Below, piece by piece: positions 63,766-64,000 of a stretch of DNA of 64,000 bases. Position numbers and translations under genes: made by a program. The first letter of the stretch is position 1. Every line of letters starts with the position of its first letter. The DNA lies in NCBI RefSeq assembly GCF_019429485.1, contig NZ_JAHXZN010000003.1, positions 248,001-312,000 of the forward strand, read 5' to 3'. This stretch comes from Sphingomonas citri. GTDB lineage: Bacteria; Pseudomonadota; Alphaproteobacteria; Sphingomonadales; Sphingomonadaceae. The notes beneath the pieces were generated by a model. That model worked only from the letters and a program-made list of their open reading frames with translations. It did not search any database and was not told the origin of the DNA.

Positions 63766-63816
63766 CTGAGCTTATCAATCTTGGCCGTCCGTTCCGCTGC
63801 GGATATTGAGTTCCCC

Positions 63817-64000
63817 ATGCCCAACGACAAACGCCTCGCCGCCGAAGCCGCCGTCGCCGAGGTCACCCCCGGCCTCCTGGTCGGCCTCGGCACCGGCTCC
63901 ACCGTCGCCTATTTCATCGACGCGCTCGCCGCGCGCGTCCGTGACGGGCTCGCGATCCGCGCCGTCGCCACCAGCCTCGCCAGCGCCGAGCGCGCGCGCG
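63817..64000 (+). CDS. rpiA: Ribose-5-phosphate isomerase A (3' truncated)
   Basis: The first 61 residues are visible before the window ends. [37 protein letters not shown] (in parts) contains the [12 protein letters not shown] substrate-phosphate loop of RpiA. It interconverts ribose-5-phosphate and ribulose-5-phosphate. Composition returns to the high-GC backbone at this gene, so the acquired patch ends just before it. Confidence 0.9.
   Translation, partial: MPNDKRLAAEAAVAEVTPGLLVGLGTGSTVAYFIDALAARVRDGLAIRAVATSLASAERAR

Overview
The window is about 64 kb of very GC-rich DNA with dense genes. It most likely comes from a sphingomonad (Alphaproteobacteria, Sphingomonas type). The supporting signs are two TonB-dependent receptors with sphingomonad-style N termini, a DivK-like regulator next to a DUF3572 gene, sdhCDA, many lipoproteins and SGNH proteins, and several families of dispersed palindromic intergenic repeats. 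Every assignment rests on reading motifs; no database search was run.

Layout. 1-12.5 kb: the end of a thioredoxin-reductase-like flavoprotein, a cell-envelope/polysaccharide group (small membrane protein, UDP-glucuronate epimerase, secreted GH26-like glycosidase with RTX repeats), then a tight five-gene operon (ATP-grasp enzyme, LLM flavin monooxygenase, MetN, MetI, MetQ) that looks like organosulfur or methionine-type uptake and desulfurisation. It is followed by a 43-residue membrane protein, NhaA and a hydroxyacid dehydrogenase. 12.6-23.6 kb: hybrid PAS histidine kinase; a NitT/TauT-type ABC importer (small ORF, fused double permease, ATPase with AAA-associated C-terminal domain) followed by a TonB receptor; a GDSL lipoprotein and a divergent acyltransferase-3.

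23.6-35.6 kb: a large periplasmic protein of unknown function, a visibly AT-richer accessory patch (26.4-28.1 kb) with two exported or effector-like hypothetical proteins, then a three-gene FAD oxidoreductase / GT-C-like / membrane-protein operon, a FemAB-like acyltransferase and RidA. The GT-C gene carries two palindromic repeat elements inside its reading frame. 35.8-44.3 kb: GH85-like endoglycosidase with its TonB receptor, HAD hydrolase, DUF3572, DivK-like regulator, PrmA and an SDR. 44.5-53 kb: tandem chemoreceptor-like paralogs, sdhC-sdhD-sdhA with no sdhB following, a DUF433/DUF5615 toxin-antitoxin-like pair, a ClpP-like protease, a J-domain protein, BolA and a GST.

53-64 kb is the accessory end. 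It holds an HTH protein whose frame runs without a stop into DUF3597, a BrnT/BrnA toxin-antitoxin module with a perfect palindromic operator, an orphan StbD-like antitoxin, a decayed BrnA fragment, a nucleotidyltransferase plus 66-residue partner translationally coupled to uvrA, and a TonB-C-like gene broken by a frameshift. It ends with an AT-richer divergent DUF5131 (Gp37/Gp68) and TcmP pair, followed by the start of rpiA. The DUF5131/TcmP pair and the nucleotidyltransferase pair are the best candidates for little-described defence or toxin-antitoxin systems. No CRISPR array, rRNA or tRNA gene, or transposase gene was recognised.
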